Position numbers and translations under genes: made by a program. Below, piece by piece: positions 38,178 to 46,493 of a stretch of 64,000 nucleotides of DNA. Below the pieces are notes generated by a model. The model did no database searches and was not told where the DNA came from. It saw only the letters and a program-made list of their open reading frames with translations. The DNA comes from Pseudoxanthomonas sacheonensis (GTDB lineage Bacteria > Pseudomonadota > Gammaproteobacteria > Xanthomonadales > Xanthomonadaceae): positions 1 to 64,000 of the forward strand of contig NZ_PDWS01000023.1 in NCBI RefSeq assembly GCF_010093305.1, written 5' to 3'. Position 1 is the stretch's first letter. Each line of letters opens with the position of its first letter.

Positions 38178-38396
38178 TCAGTGGGGTTTGGCGTCGTAGA
38201 TTCGTATAAGTCGTTCTTTCGCAGCGAGTTTCTCGCGTTTCATCTGACCCAGTGTGGTGTCGTCGATGGGCAGGACGCCCAGCTCGGCATCGGTCACCTT
38301 CTTGTTCAGCTCGCGGTGTCGCTGGTAAAGCTGCTTGAACTCGGGGTCGGCCTTCATAAGTGCGTCGATTTCGGTTTGCGGTTGTCCTTCGAACAT
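38178..38396 (-). CDS. YdcH-like DUF465 small protein
   Basis: 72-residue mostly helical charged protein (MFEGQPQTEIDALMKADPEF, then YQRHRELNKKVTDAELG and MKREKLAAKERLIRI). It belongs to the DUF465/YdcH family of small coiled-coil proteins of unknown function. The start at 38396 is decided by AGGAGG seven bases upstream. A short candidate reading frame ends immediately before this ribosome site. An intrinsic terminator follows downstream. Confidence 0.85.
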   Translation of the reverse strand: MFEGQPQTEIDALMKADPEFKQLYQRHRELNKKVTDAELGVLPIDDTTLGQMKREKLAAKERLIRIYDAKPH

Positions 38397-38409
38397 TTCG
38401 TAACCTCCT

Positions 38410-38562
38410 TCAGCGGAAATACGAACGCCCCGACCTTTGCAGGCACGGGGCGTTGGCTTGGGAGCGGAATATCGGGCGGCGGCGGGCTGCGCATTCCCCG
38501 GAATCACCCGCACTGACCTGTCGGCCTGGCGTGGGGTCCTCTGGGTTGTGGGTCAGCGTCAT
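38410..38562 (-). CDS. candidate 50-residue small ORF upstream of the DUF465 gene
   Basis: A possible small gene beginning MTLTHNPEDPTPGRQ and ending RSGRSYFR. It has GGAGG nine bases before its ATG, and its TGA stop touches the AGGAGG of the next gene, an arrangement that would couple translation. A hairpin (CCAAGCGA...TCGCTTGG, 38583-38604) lies just upstream of the ribosome site. No homology is recognised and the composition is Arg/Pro-rich, so it may be non-coding leader sequence. The rest of the 38397-38742 gap shows only a GC hairpin (38423-38453). Confidence 0.3.
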   Translation of the reverse strand: MTLTHNPEDPTPGRQVSAGDSGECAARRRPIFRSQANAPCLQRSGRSYFR

Positions 38563-38742
38563 CGGCTCGATCCTCCGGTGAGCCAAGCGATGGGGGTCGC
38601 TTGGGTATACGACCCTACTCTTCGAAACCGGGCCCGGCAACCCTCTTTCCAAGTGCTTGATCGGATTGGAAAAGACAGACGACAGCGCGGGAGCCCGGGA
38701 ACGCAACAAAACAGGTGCAACCCATTGTTTTAAAACTATTTT

Positions 38743-39633
38743 CTACTGCGCAATCACCACATCGACGGCACGGCTTTTGCTGCCCTCGCCCTTCCCTGTC
38801 GATTGAATCCTGGCCTTGGGAATCCCAGCCGCCAGCAGAGCGTCGCGGACCGCATCGGCGCGGCGCTGGCCAGGGGTCTGTTTGTCGCCGAAGCCTTCGA
38901 TCCTGGCCTTGGCCTTGGGATTGGCCTGCAGGTAGGCGGCCAGCGCGGAAACGCTGGCGGAACCGGCGCTGGAAAGCTTCGCTTGGCCGGCATTGAACGC
39001 CGAAGCGGCCAAGGTGAACACCTCGCCCCGGTCCTCGAATCTGGAAGCCGGCAGCTTGGCACCGGACATCAATTCGGCTTCCTGACGGGCCAGCCGCGCT
39101 TCTTTCTGGCGCGCGGCGCTGAGCTTGGCGGTCTGCTGGCCGGCAACCGAGCTCAGCATGTCCTCGGCATCCTGGCGGGCCAGCGTCTCGGCCTCGGCGG
39201 CCAGGCGCAGGCGTTCGGTCTCTTCGGCCTGGATCTGCGCCTGTACGCGCAGCCGTTCGGCTTCCTGCCGCGCGCGCGCAGCGTCGCGGCGGCTGGCTTC
39301 CACCAGCAACTCGCTGCGGGTGCGGTCGAGCCGGTCGGCCTCGCGCCGCGCCGCTTCGGCGCGGGCGGCGGTTTCGGCGATTTCGACGCGACGGTCGGCC
39401 AGATACAACGCGCCGTCGCGCTGCTTGCCGCGCGCCTTGGCCAGCACGGCCACGGCTTGCTGCGCCTGCAGTTTTTCGTAGGCGGCGAATTCGGCCAGCT
39501 GCGGGTCGGACTGCAATGCGACCAAACGCTGGTTCAACGCGATCACTTCGGGGCGTTCGGCCGCTTGCCCCGGCAACGAAGCCAGCAACAGCGCGCAGGC
39601 GAGCATCTTGGCGCTCATCGCATTGGTGCTCAT
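38743..39633 (-). CDS. OmpA-family protein with helical linker
   Basis: 296-residue secreted protein. The signal peptide ends near residue 25 (LLLASLPGQAAE). A long Ala/Arg/Glu-rich helical segment follows (~50-175) that looks like a coiled coil. The C-terminal ~110 residues are an OmpA peptidoglycan-binding domain (SSAGSASVSALAAYLQ, ARIEGFGDKQTPGQRRADAV, ending VDVVIAQ). It anchors the envelope to the cell wall. Its ATG overlaps the stop of the preceding DUF4398 gene (ATGA), so the two act together. Confidence 0.85.
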   Translation of the reverse strand: MSTNAMSAKMLACALLLASLPGQAAERPEVIALNQRLVALQSDPQLAEFAAYEKLQAQQAVAVLAKARGKQRDGALYLADRRVEIAETAARAEAARREADRLDRTRSELLVEASRRDAARARQEAERLRVQAQIQAEETERLRLAAEAETLARQDAEDMLSSVAGQQTAKLSAARQKEARLARQEAELMSGAKLPASRFEDRGEVFTLAASAFNAGQAKLSSAGSASVSALAAYLQANPKAKARIEGFGDKQTPGQRRADAVRDALLAAGIPKARIQSTGKGEGSKSRAVDVVIAQ

Positions 39634-40025
39634 CGCGCGCCCTCCCCCAGCGTGCGCTGAAGTTCGCCGATTTCCTGGCGCCTTTGCTGCACCTGCGCGT
39701 TGGCCACCGCTTCGTTGCTGCGCGCGCGGGCCAGATCGGCATCGGCGCTGGCGCGCGCGGCGAGCTCGGGCGCCAGCTTGCGATCGCGGCGCGTGGCGGC
39801 GGCGGCTTGCGCCTGGGCCAATGCGCTGCGCGCCGAATTCAGCAGCTCGGGGGCGTACTGGTCGGCATCGGCCTGGTCGGCGCGATTGACCGCCTGCTGC
39901 GCGGCGGCCAGCTCCGGCATGGCCGCCACCTGGGCCTGCAACGGTACGGCGAACCCGGCCAGCAGCACGAATGCGCCAACCATCACACACAGGAATCGGC
40001 GGAATTGTGCGAAGCTACGATGCAT
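39630..40025 (-). CDS. DUF4398 domain-containing periplasmic protein
   Basis: 131-residue protein with a signal peptide (residues ~1-31, ending AVPLQAQ). An Ala/Gln/Arg-rich helical DUF4398 region (AAQQAVNRADQADADQYAPE) fills the rest, probably a coiled coil matching the helix of its OmpA-family partner. DUF4398-OmpA pairs are common in Xanthomonadaceae; function unproven. It is divergent from pilU with a 94-base intergenic region. Confidence 0.82.
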   Translation of the reverse strand: MHRSFAQFRRFLCVMVGAFVLLAGFAVPLQAQVAAMPELAAAQQAVNRADQADADQYAPELLNSARSALAQAQAAAATRRDRKLAPELAARASADADLARARSNEAVANAQVQQRRQEIGELQRTLGEGAR

Positions 40026-40119
40026 AGGAGTGCCGTGGCGTAAGGGGAATGCGCGGCCATTGTCGGAAGCCTGCGTCGCACTTGCAACGGTGCGGCGCCA
40101 ATGTTGGGGAACATCGCAC

Positions 40120-41262
40120 ATGGATATCGGCTACTTCCTGAAGCTGATGACGGAAAAGAACGCCTCGGACATGTTTTTGACCACCGGGGCGCCGGTCTAC
40201 ATCAAGATCGAAGGCAAGCTGTATCCGCTGGGCAATACCGGCCTGCCCGCCGGCATGGTGAAGAAGATCGCCTATTCGCTGATGGACGAAGGCCAGGTGC
40301 CGATCTTCGAGCGCGAACTGGAACTGAACATGGCCCTGGCCCTGCAGGACGCCGGCCGCTTCCGCATCAACGTGTTCAAGCAGCGCGGCGAAGTGGGCAT
40401 GGTGATCCGCGCGATCCGCAGCGTGATCCCTTCCATCGAAGAGCTGAACCTGCCGCAGGTGCTGAAGGACATCATCATGACCCCGCGCGGGCTGGTGCTG
40501 CTGGTCGGCTCCACCGGTTCGGGCAAGTCCACCTCGCTGGCCTCGATGATCGACCACCGCAACAGCACCACCACCGGCCACATCCTCACCATCGAGGATC
40601 CGATCGAATACCTGCACAAGCACAAGCAGTCCATCGTCAACCAGCGCGAAGTGGGCCTGGACACGCACGCCTTCCACAATGCGCTGAAGAACGCGATGCG
40701 CGAAGCGCCGGACGTGATCCTGATCGGCGAGATCCTGGACGCCACCACCATGGAAGCGGCCATCGCCTTCGCCGAAACCGGCCACCTGTGCCTGGCCACG
40801 CTGCACTCCAACAACGCCGACCAGACCATCGAGCGCATCCTCAACTTCTTCCCCGAAACCGCGCACAAGAACGTGCTGATGAACCTGGCGCTGAACCTGC
40901 GCGCGGTGGTGTCGCAGCGCCTGGTCAAGGGCGTGGACGGTCGTCGCCTGCCGGCGGCCGAGGTGTTGATCAACACGCCGATGATCCGCGACCTGCTGCG
41001 CCGCGGCCAGGTACACGAGATCAAGTCGGCCATGGAAGCTTCGCTTGAGGACGGCATGGAATCCTTCGACCAGTGCCTGTTCCGGATGGTCAAGGAAGGC
41101 CGTATCGAGCAGGAAGAAGCGCTGCGCGCAGCCGATTCGCGCGACGGTCTGGCGCTGAAATTCCGCTTGTCCGAAGGCAGCAGCGGCGAACACGACCCTT
41201 ATGCCGATTACGATTCGGCGTCGTCCGGCAGCTCGCCGCGGATCACTCAGGGTTTCGGTTGA
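40120..41262 (+). CDS. pilU: PilU-type twitching motility ATPase
   Basis: 380-residue hexameric retraction-motor ATPase of the type IV pilus. It has Walker A GSTGSGKST, an Asp box TGHILTIEDPIEYLH, Walker B DVILIGEILDATTMEAAIAF (an I in place of the usual R of GEIRD) and the His box TGHLCLATLHSNN. The N-terminus MDIGYFLKLMTEKNASDMFL is the PilU type, and the Ser-rich C-terminal tail is also PilU-like. ATG 40120 has GGGGA about 10 bases upstream. pilT is not in the visible neighbourhood. Confidence 0.92.
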   Translation: MDIGYFLKLMTEKNASDMFLTTGAPVYIKIEGKLYPLGNTGLPAGMVKKIAYSLMDEGQVPIFERELELNMALALQDAGRFRINVFKQRGEVGMVIRAIRSVIPSIEELNLPQVLKDIIMTPRGLVLLVGSTGSGKSTSLASMIDHRNSTTTGHILTIEDPIEYLHKHKQSIVNQREVGLDTHAFHNALKNAMREAPDVILIGEILDATTMEAAIAFAETGHLCLATLHSNNADQTIERILNFFPETAHKNVLMNLALNLRAVVSQRLVKGVDGRRLPAAEVLINTPMIRDLLRRGQVHEIKSAMEASLEDGMESFDQCLFRMVKEGRIEQEEALRAADSRDGLALKFRLSEGSSGEHDPYADYDSASSGSSPRITQGFG

Positions 41263-41285
41263 GGCCGTAGAGCGCTCTTGCTTTG

Positions 41286-41382
41286 CCCCCTTTGGAAAAG
41301 GGAGCTACGGGGGGATTTGCTCTGGATCCTTCTTGCGCCGCGCGAAAAGCAAATCCCCCTCAATCCCCCTTTTCCAAAGGGG
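41286..41382. repeat. inverted CCCCTTTGGAAAAGGG repeat pair
   Basis: Two arms (CCCCCTTTGGAAAAGGGAGC and the inverse, ending CCCTTTTCCAAAGGGG) face each other with about 27 bases between. They lie between the convergent pilU and maiA genes and could terminate both. Confidence 0.8.
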
Positions 41383-41424
41383 AGGCCGCTGTGCAGGAAA
41401 TGTGGAATTGCCAGACTTGCTCGG

Positions 41425-42093
41425 CTAGGCGATCTGCTGCTGCGCGTCCGGCTGTTTGTCCGGCTGCGCCTCGGTGAAGGCCGGCAGCTCCAGGCAGGCT
41501 TTCTCGATGCGGGAAATGGTCGGGAACGCCGCCATGTCCACGCCGAAGCGGCGCGCGTTGAACGCCTGCGGGATCAGACAGCAATCGGCCAGCCCCGGCG
41601 TCTGCCCGTGGCAGTACGTCCCTGTGGCCGGATCGCCTTCCAGCAGTGCTTCCATCGCGGCGAAGCCCTCGACGATCCAATGCTTGACCCAGTCGTCGCG
41701 CTCGGACTGCGGCACCCGCCAGGTGTGTTCGAAATAGCGCAACACGCGCAGATTGTTGAGCGGATGGATGTCGCAAGCCACCAGTTGCGCCAGGCTGCGT
41801 ACCCGGGCGCGGTCGCGTGCGGTCATCGGCAACAAGCGCGGCGAGGGCCAGGCTTCGTCCAGATATTCCAGGATCGCAAGCGACTGGCGGATCACGCGTA
41901 CGCCGTGCAACAACGTGGGCACCATCTGCTGCGGATTCATCTCCACATAGTCGGGCCGATGCTGTTCGCCGCCGTCGCGGAGCAGGTGCACCGGCAAGGT
42001 TTCGTAGCTCAGGCCTTTCAGGTTCAGGCCAATGCGCACGCGATAGGCCGCGCTGGACCGCCAGTAGGAATACAGACGCAGTTGCTCGCTCAT
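41425..42093 (-). CDS. maiA: maleylacetoacetate isomerase (zeta-class GST)
   Basis: 222-residue enzyme of tyrosine/phenylalanine breakdown, converting maleylacetoacetate to fumarylacetoacetate with glutathione. The zeta GST signature is WRSSAAYRVRIGLNLK near residue 12. VEMNPQQMVPTL and QSLAILEYLDE form the glutathione site. The C-terminal helical domain contains TPGLADCCLIPQAFNA. It lies about 100 bases after fahA, which catalyses the next step, so the pair probably forms an operon. Confidence 0.93.
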   Translation of the reverse strand: MSEQLRLYSYWRSSAAYRVRIGLNLKGLSYETLPVHLLRDGGEQHRPDYVEMNPQQMVPTLLHGVRVIRQSLAILEYLDEAWPSPRLLPMTARDRARVRSLAQLVACDIHPLNNLRVLRYFEHTWRVPQSERDDWVKHWIVEGFAAMEALLEGDPATGTYCHGQTPGLADCCLIPQAFNARRFGVDMAAFPTISRIEKACLELPAFTEAQPDKQPDAQQQIA

Positions 42094-42194
42094 CCGTAGC
42101 TGACCCCATGGTTCAAGGCGATGGAGGGTGCGCGTAGCTGCATGGGTTCAAGCCTGCGGGACCACTGTGACCACATTTGCGCCCGCGCCGGCGT

Positions 42195-43184
42195 TCAGGG
42201 CAAGGGCTGCTGTTCGATCCGCTGCTCAATCGCGCCGAATATGTGACTTCCATCACTATTTTTCATTTCAATCCGGACCACATCGCCGAATTTCATGAAA
42301 GGCGTACTGGGTTTGCCGTCCCTGAGCGTCTCCACCGTGCGCTTCTCCGCAAAGCACGAGGCGCCCTTCGAAGTGTCCTCGTTGGCGATGGTGCCGGAAC
42401 CGACGATGGTGCCGGCGACCAACGGCCGGGTCTTGGCCGCATGCGCCACCAGTTGCGCGAAATCGAACTGCATGTCGACCCCGGCTTCGGGCGCGCCGAA
42501 CCATTCGCCGTTGATGTGCGTAAGCAGCGGCAAGTGCACCTTGTTGTCGCGCCAGCTCGCGCCAAGTTCGTCGGGAGTGACGAACACCGGCGACAGCGCC
42601 GAACGCGGTTTGGACTGCAGGAAGCCGAAACCCTTGTTCAATTCCCCAGGAATCAGGTTGCGCAGCGACACGTCGTTGACCAGACCGATCAGCTGGATGT
42701 GCGCGGCGGCCTGTTCCGGCGTCACCGCCATCGGCACGTCGTCGGTGACCACCACGATCTCGGCTTCCAGGTCGATGCCGTAGTCCTCGCTGACCACGCG
42801 CACCGGGTCACGTGGGCCGTAGAAGCCGGCGCTGGTGGCCTGGTACATCAGCGGATCGGTGTAGAAGCTCTCGGGCACTTCGGCCCCGCGCGCGCGTCGC
42901 ACGCGTTCGACATGCGGAAGATAGGCGCTGCCGTCGACGAATTCGTAGGCGCGCGGAAGCGGCGCGGCCAGTGCGTTGAAATCCAGCTCGAACACGCCGT
43001 CGGCATCGCCGCTGTCCAGCGATTCGGACAGCGCGTTGAGGCGCGGGGCCAGATTGGACCAGTCCTCCAGCGCGGCCTGCAGGGTCGAGGCGATGCCGGT
43101 GGCCCGCACCGCGCGCGCGAGGTCGCGCGAAACCACGATCAGGGTGCCGTCGCGGCCGCCTTCCTTCAATGAACCCAGTTTCAT
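42195..43184 (-). CDS. fahA: fumarylacetoacetase (fumarylacetoacetate hydrolase)
   Basis: 329-residue FAH-fold hydrolase, last step of homogentisate breakdown, giving fumarate and acetoacetate. Metal-binding and active-site segments: DLEAEIVVVTDDVPM, LINDVSLR-like GLVNDVSLRNLIPGE, and the C-terminal GTIVGSGTIANEDTSKGASC. The shorter (~330-residue) form is one of two known bacterial types. It precedes maiA on the same strand; hmgA, needed upstream in the pathway, sits at 63.3 kb. The FAH product acetoacetate could feed the scoAB transferase at 16-17 kb. Confidence 0.9.
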   Translation of the reverse strand: MKLGSLKEGGRDGTLIVVSRDLARAVRATGIASTLQAALEDWSNLAPRLNALSESLDSGDADGVFELDFNALAAPLPRAYEFVDGSAYLPHVERVRRARGAEVPESFYTDPLMYQATSAGFYGPRDPVRVVSEDYGIDLEAEIVVVTDDVPMAVTPEQAAAHIQLIGLVNDVSLRNLIPGELNKGFGFLQSKPRSALSPVFVTPDELGASWRDNKVHLPLLTHINGEWFGAPEAGVDMQFDFAQLVAHAAKTRPLVAGTIVGSGTIANEDTSKGASCFAEKRTVETLRDGKPSTPFMKFGDVVRIEMKNSDGSHIFGAIEQRIEQQPLP

Positions 43185-43255
43185 CCGAATCTCCGATAGC
43201 TATGCGAACGACTCATTTGTTTCAATTGTAACTAAATAGATTGCCGCCTGCTTCC

Positions 43256-43327
43256 TTGTAGAGCCGAGCTTGCTCGGCTGCTTTTGATCTCCGCGAGGAG
43301 CAAGCCGAGCAAGCTCGGCTCTACAAA
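43256..43327. repeat. GTAG REP pair (SMAG-like), copy 1
   Basis: Left arm TTGTAGAGCCGAGCTTGCTC (GGCTGC) faces right arm GCCGAGCAAGCTCGGCTCTAC with about 22 bases between. It starts with GTAG, the hallmark of the SMAG and other GTAG repeats. The same pair occurs at 58598-58668. It lies between fahA and the 2OG dioxygenase gene. Confidence 0.9.
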
Positions 43328-43340
43328 CCGGTGGCGAGTT

Positions 43341-44078
43341 TTATTCGTCGCCCTGGAAACTGCCGGCGCGGTAGGTCAGCACCAGGGTATCGCGGTAACC
43401 ATAGTCGCCCATCGGCCGGATCGGCGTGGATTCGTGGATCACGCGCGCATCGTCCAGCAGCATCAGCGTCCACGGCTCGGTCAGGGTGAAACGCTGGCCA
43501 TCGGGGCCGTTGGCGTCGAATACGCGGGTTTCGCCGCCGCTGATTCCATGGCGCCCCACCAGCAGCACGGCCACCAGATCCACGCCGTCGCGATGCGCGC
43601 CTTCCGGGGTGGGACGGCCGATCCCATCGGCGGTATCGATGCGGAACTGGTGCGCTTCCACGAACCACGGCTGGGGGCCCTTCAACGCGGTGCAGACTTC
43701 GGCCAGGCCCTGCAGCAGCTTGCCCCAGGCCGGCTGCGCGACGGTATCGGCCTGCACCGGTTCGAACCAGCGGCGCATGCCGCCGTGCAGCGCGTTGTAT
43801 TCCACCGACTGCCAATGCGCGCGGTGCGGCGCCTGGGTCAGGCGCCCATGGTCGGACACGAAACAGGAATGACGGCGTTTGCGATAGCTGCCGCCGTCCT
43901 TGAGATAGCGGTCGGGTTGCAGGTCTTCCCAGGCCGGCTTCAATGCGTCCAGCGCGCCGGCTTCCAGCGCGCACAGCGTCTGGACGGCGGCGGGCGTAAG
44001 CACCGCATAGCCGCGCTCCCGCAACTGCGGCAGCAGCGCGCCCGGTTCGGTGAAAGGGGGAAGAAAGGTGGCGACCAT
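43341..44078 (-). CDS. 2OG-Fe dioxygenase family protein (PF10014-like)
   Basis: 245-residue protein of the 2OG-Fe dioxygenase family that includes free-amino-acid hydroxylases such as isoleucine 4-hydroxylase. A likely facial triad is His-x-Asp in EGAHRDGVDLVAVLL, with a second His in VIHESTPI and an Arg nearby (PMGDYGYRDTLVL). The N-terminal third has FVSDHGRLTQAP. The substrate is unknown; free amino acid hydroxylation is an inference from family. Single gene, close to the ribosomal operon terminator. Confidence 0.72.
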   Translation of the reverse strand: MVATFLPPFTEPGALLPQLRERGYAVLTPAAVQTLCALEAGALDALKPAWEDLQPDRYLKDGGSYRKRRHSCFVSDHGRLTQAPHRAHWQSVEYNALHGGMRRWFEPVQADTVAQPAWGKLLQGLAEVCTALKGPQPWFVEAHQFRIDTADGIGRPTPEGAHRDGVDLVAVLLVGRHGISGGETRVFDANGPDGQRFTLTEPWTLMLLDDARVIHESTPIRPMGDYGYRDTLVLTYRAGSFQGDE

Positions 44079-44114
44079 GGATCAATTCACTCCCGACGAC
44101 ATCGACCAGAAACG

Positions 44115-44138
44115 CAAAAACCCGCACGGGGCGGGCTT
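44115..44138 (-). terminator. intrinsic terminator after tRNA-Gln
   Basis: On the minus strand GCCCGC and GCGGG pair around CCCGT, followed by TTTTTGC. It lies 57 bases downstream of the tRNA-Gln and probably ends the rplM-rpsI-tRNA transcript. Confidence 0.7.
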
Positions 44139-44191
44139 CTGCTGCGGAGACGTTTCGCTTGTCTCCGCGTGTGCTGCTTGCGACCTTGAAG

Positions 44192-44266
44192 TGGCTGCCC
44201 CGGATGGATTCGAACCACCGAATGCCTGAGTCAGAGTCAGGTGCCTTACCGCTTGGCGACGGGGCA
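44192..44266 (-). tRNA. tRNA-Gln (anticodon CUG)
   Basis: 75-nt cloverleaf on the minus strand with the 3' CCA encoded. The acceptor stem is TGCCCCG paired with CGGGGCA, the anticodon stem CCTGA/TCAGG with loop CTCTGAC (anticodon CTG), and the T arm holds GGTTCGAATCC. It reads CAG codons. It lies 21 bases downstream of rpsI, so it is probably processed from the ribosomal-protein transcript. Confidence 0.95.
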
Positions 44267-44287
44267 GTATTGCTTTGAAGCCTGCTA

Positions 44288-44680
44288 TTAACGCTTCGAG
44301 AACTGGGTGGCGCGGCGTGCCTTGTGCAGACCGACCTTCTTGCGCTCGACTTCGCGGGCGTCGCGGGTCATGAAACCGGCCTTGCGCAGTTCGGTCTTCA
44401 GCGTTTCATCGTACTCCACCAGCGCGCGGGCGATGCCCAGGCGGATGGCGCCGGCCTGGCCGGTGGTGCCGCCGCCGGAGGCGGTGACCTTGATATCGAA
44501 GCTTTCGGTGTTCTTGGTCAGCTCCAGCGGCTGGCGCACGATCATGCGCGCGGTTTCACGGCCGAAGAACTCGTCCAGCGGACGGTCGTTGACGGTGATG
44601 TTGCCGGTGCCCTTGCGCAGGAACACGCGGGCGGTGGAGGACTTGCGACGGCCGGTGCCGTAATTCTGGGTAATTGCCAT
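44288..44680 (-). CDS. rpsI: 30S ribosomal protein S9
   Basis: 130-residue ribosomal protein that contacts the P-site tRNA. The typical features are [20 protein letters not shown] at the start, [19 protein letters not shown] in the middle, and the basic end [17 protein letters not shown]. It follows rplM after two bases, the universal rplM-rpsI order. tRNA-Gln follows downstream. Confidence 0.99.
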   Translation of the reverse strand: MAITQNYGTGRRKSSTARVFLRKGTGNITVNDRPLDEFFGRETARMIVRQPLELTKNTESFDIKVTASGGGTTGQAGAIRLGIARALVEYDETLKTELRKAGFMTRDAREVERKKVGLHKARRATQFSKR

Positions 44681-44682
44681 GA

Positions 44683-45111
44683 TCAGATATCCAGGACTTG
44701 CGGCTGCTGGGCGGCGTGCGGGTGATTGGGGCCTGCGTAGACCTTGAGCTTGCGGTACATCTCGCGGCCCAGGGTGTTCTTGGGCAGCATGCCCTTGACG
44801 GCAATCTCGATGACGCGCTCGGGGTGGCGCTCAAGCGCCTGGCCCAGTGTTTCGGTCTTCAGGTTGCCGATATAGCCGGTGAAGCGGTGATACTTCTTGT
44901 CGGCCAGCTTGTTGCCGGTCACGTGGATCTTTTCGGCATTGATCACCACCAGGTAATCGCCGGTATCCACGTGCGGGGTGTAGACGGGCTTGTGCTTGCC
45001 GCGGAGGCGGCGGGCCAGCTCGGTGGACAGGCGACCCAGGGTCTTGCCTGTGGCGTCGACGAGGTACCAGTCGCGCTGGACGGTCTCGGACTTGGCGCTA
45101 AACGTATTCAT
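44683..45111 (-). CDS. rplM: 50S ribosomal protein L13
   Basis: 142-residue ribosomal protein. The N-terminus [20 protein letters not shown] and [20 protein letters not shown] near residues 95-115 are diagnostic. The start at 45111 is chosen because the family begins here; the frame continues upstream only as chance open sequence. First gene of the rplM-rpsI operon. Confidence 0.99.
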   Translation of the reverse strand: MNTFSAKSETVQRDWYLVDATGKTLGRLSTELARRLRGKHKPVYTPHVDTGDYLVVINAEKIHVTGNKLADKKYHRFTGYIGNLKTETLGQALERHPERVIEIAVKGMLPKNTLGREMYRKLKVYAGPNHPHAAQQPQVLDI

Positions 45112-45238
45112 GAAGGAGCTCGATGTTGTTTGGTCGGGCTGATTGCGCCGAAAACTCCCGGCGGAACTTTGCCACGCGTTGTAAGGGCGGAACGAAAGAG
45201 GCGGGATTGTACGTACCGCCGTGCCGCATTGCAACCTC

Positions 45239-45345
45239 GTAGGTCGGGGCTACGTCCCCGACGCCTGCGCGTCCAGCACCCCGAACGCCCGGCGCGTCGG
45301 CCATGTAGAGCCTGCCCCGCACTTGGCATATGGGAGCCGACCTAC
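45239..45345. repeat. GTAGGTCGG REP pair
   Basis: GTAGGTCGGGGCTACGTCCC (CGAC) is a compact palindrome starting with GTAG; the inverted end CCGACCTAC lies 75 bases further right. It lies in the divergent rplM/coq7 intergenic region, so it borders the promoters of both. Confidence 0.5.
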
Positions 45346-45378
45346 CGCCCCAGGGGCAAGCCCGGCACAATGGGGCAT

Positions 45379-46020
45379 ATGACTTCCCGAGCCCTTTCCC
45401 CCCTCGACCGGCTGCTGGTCGACGCCCAGAACGCCCTCGGCACCCTGGCTGGCAAACCCCTGGCCCGCCGACCCAACCCGGCCGCCGACACCGCCGACGT
45501 GGAATTGGACGCCAGAGAGCGCCGCCATGCCGCCGGCCTGATGCGCATCAACCATGTGGGCGAGGTCTGCGCCCAAGGACTCTACTTCGGCCAGGCCGCG
45601 GTGGCACGCGACCCGCAGACCCGGGAACAACTGCTGGAAGCCGCCCAGGAAGAGACCGACCACCTGGCCTGGTGCGCGGACCGCCTGGAAGAGCTGGACA
45701 GCCGCCCCAGCCTGTTCAACCCGTTCTGGTACGCCGGCAGCTACTCACTGGGCGTGCTGGCCGGCTTGCGCGGCGATGGCTGGAATCTGGGTTTCGTGGT
45801 GGAAACCGAGCACCAGGTCGAGGCGCACCTGGACGAGCACCTGCAGACCCTGCCCGAAGCGGACCTACGCAGCAGGGAGATCATCAAAGTGATGAAGGCC
45901 GACGAGGCCCGCCACGCCGAACACGCCGAACAAGCGGGCGCGCGGGTTCTGCCGCAGCCCATCCCGGCGCTGATGACCGCCGCCTCCAACTTCATGAAAG
46001 CCGTGGCTTACCGGCTCTGA
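45379..46020 (+). CDS. coq7: 2-polyprenyl-3-methyl-6-methoxy-1,4-benzoquinone monooxygenase (Coq7-type)
   Basis: 213-residue di-iron hydroxylase of ubiquinone biosynthesis. The ferritin-like helices carry the E-x-x-H motifs: MRINHVGEVCAQGLYFGQAA, then EEETDHL-like AAQEETDHLAWCADRL, and later VVETEHQVEAHLDEHL and DEARHAEHAEQAGA. The N-terminal extension LSPLDRLLVDAQNALGTLAG is typical of the Proteobacterial form. ATG 45379 is used; an in-frame ATG at 45370 would add three residues. Confidence 0.95.
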   Translation: MTSRALSPLDRLLVDAQNALGTLAGKPLARRPNPAADTADVELDARERRHAAGLMRINHVGEVCAQGLYFGQAAVARDPQTREQLLEAAQEETDHLAWCADRLEELDSRPSLFNPFWYAGSYSLGVLAGLRGDGWNLGFVVETEHQVEAHLDEHLQTLPEADLRSREIIKVMKADEARHAEHAEQAGARVLPQPIPALMTAASNFMKAVAYRL

Positions 46021-46039
46021 GGCCCAGTGCCTTTGTTAG

Positions 46040-46111
46040 GTAGGAGCGACGCGAGTCGCGAAACTCTTGGCAATTGAGCATCAACGGTTTCGCGACTCGC
46101 GTCGCTCCTAC
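46040..46111. repeat. GTAG REP pair (GTAGGAGCGACGCGAGTCGCG)
   Basis: Left arm GTAGGAGCGACGCGAGTCGC and its inverse ending CGCGTCGCTCCTAC, with ~30 bases between. It lies between the convergent coq7 and guanidinium-exporter genes. Confidence 0.88.
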
Positions 46112-46118
46112 GACGGCC

Positions 46119-46436
46119 CTATGCCGAGGTTAGCTTGAGGCCGATCACACCGCTGATGATCAACGCGATGCACAGCAACCGCGCAGGCGAAGCGCTTTCG
46201 GAAAACAGCAGCAAGCCCAGCGTGGCCACGCCCACCGCACCAATGCCGGTCCAGATGGCATAAGCGGTGCCCACCGGAATGGTGCGCAACGCCTGGGTCA
46301 GCAGCCACAGGCTTATCGCTGCGGAAACCACGGTACCCACGCTGGGCCACAGACGGGTGAAGCCTTCGGTGTATTTCAGGCCTATGGCGAAGCCGATCTC
46401 GAAAACGCCGGCGAGCAGCAGATAGATCCAGGACAT
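46119..46436 (-). CDS. gdx: SMR-family guanidinium exporter (SugE/Gdx type)
   Basis: 105-residue inner-membrane protein with four transmembrane helices. The N-terminal helix keeps the essential Glu ([20 protein letters not shown]). The [14 protein letters not shown] loop and the [16 protein letters not shown] end are typical of SugE. The upstream guanidine-II riboswitch indicates that the substrate is guanidinium rather than drugs. GAGGAG lies 7 bases before the ATG. A second SMR gene at 57.7 kb lacks such a leader. Confidence 0.9.
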   Translation of the reverse strand: MSWIYLLLAGVFEIGFAIGLKYTEGFTRLWPSVGTVVSAAISLWLLTQALRTIPVGTAYAIWTGIGAVGVATLGLLLFSESASPARLLCIALIISGVIGLKLTSA

Positions 46437-46463
46437 GTCGTTCTCCTCGAACGGGTGCGTGAA

Positions 46464-46493
46464 ACGAAAAACGGCCCGTGGCTTTCGCCACGG
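46464..46493 (-). terminator. terminator-like hairpin of the riboswitch expression platform
   Basis: On the minus strand CCGTGGC and GCCACGG pair with a GAAA tetraloop, then GCCGTTTTTCG. Its first base overlaps the last base pair of riboswitch hairpin P2, so ligand-stabilised P2 could compete with it. It lies 27 bases before the exporter's start codon. Confidence 0.7.
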
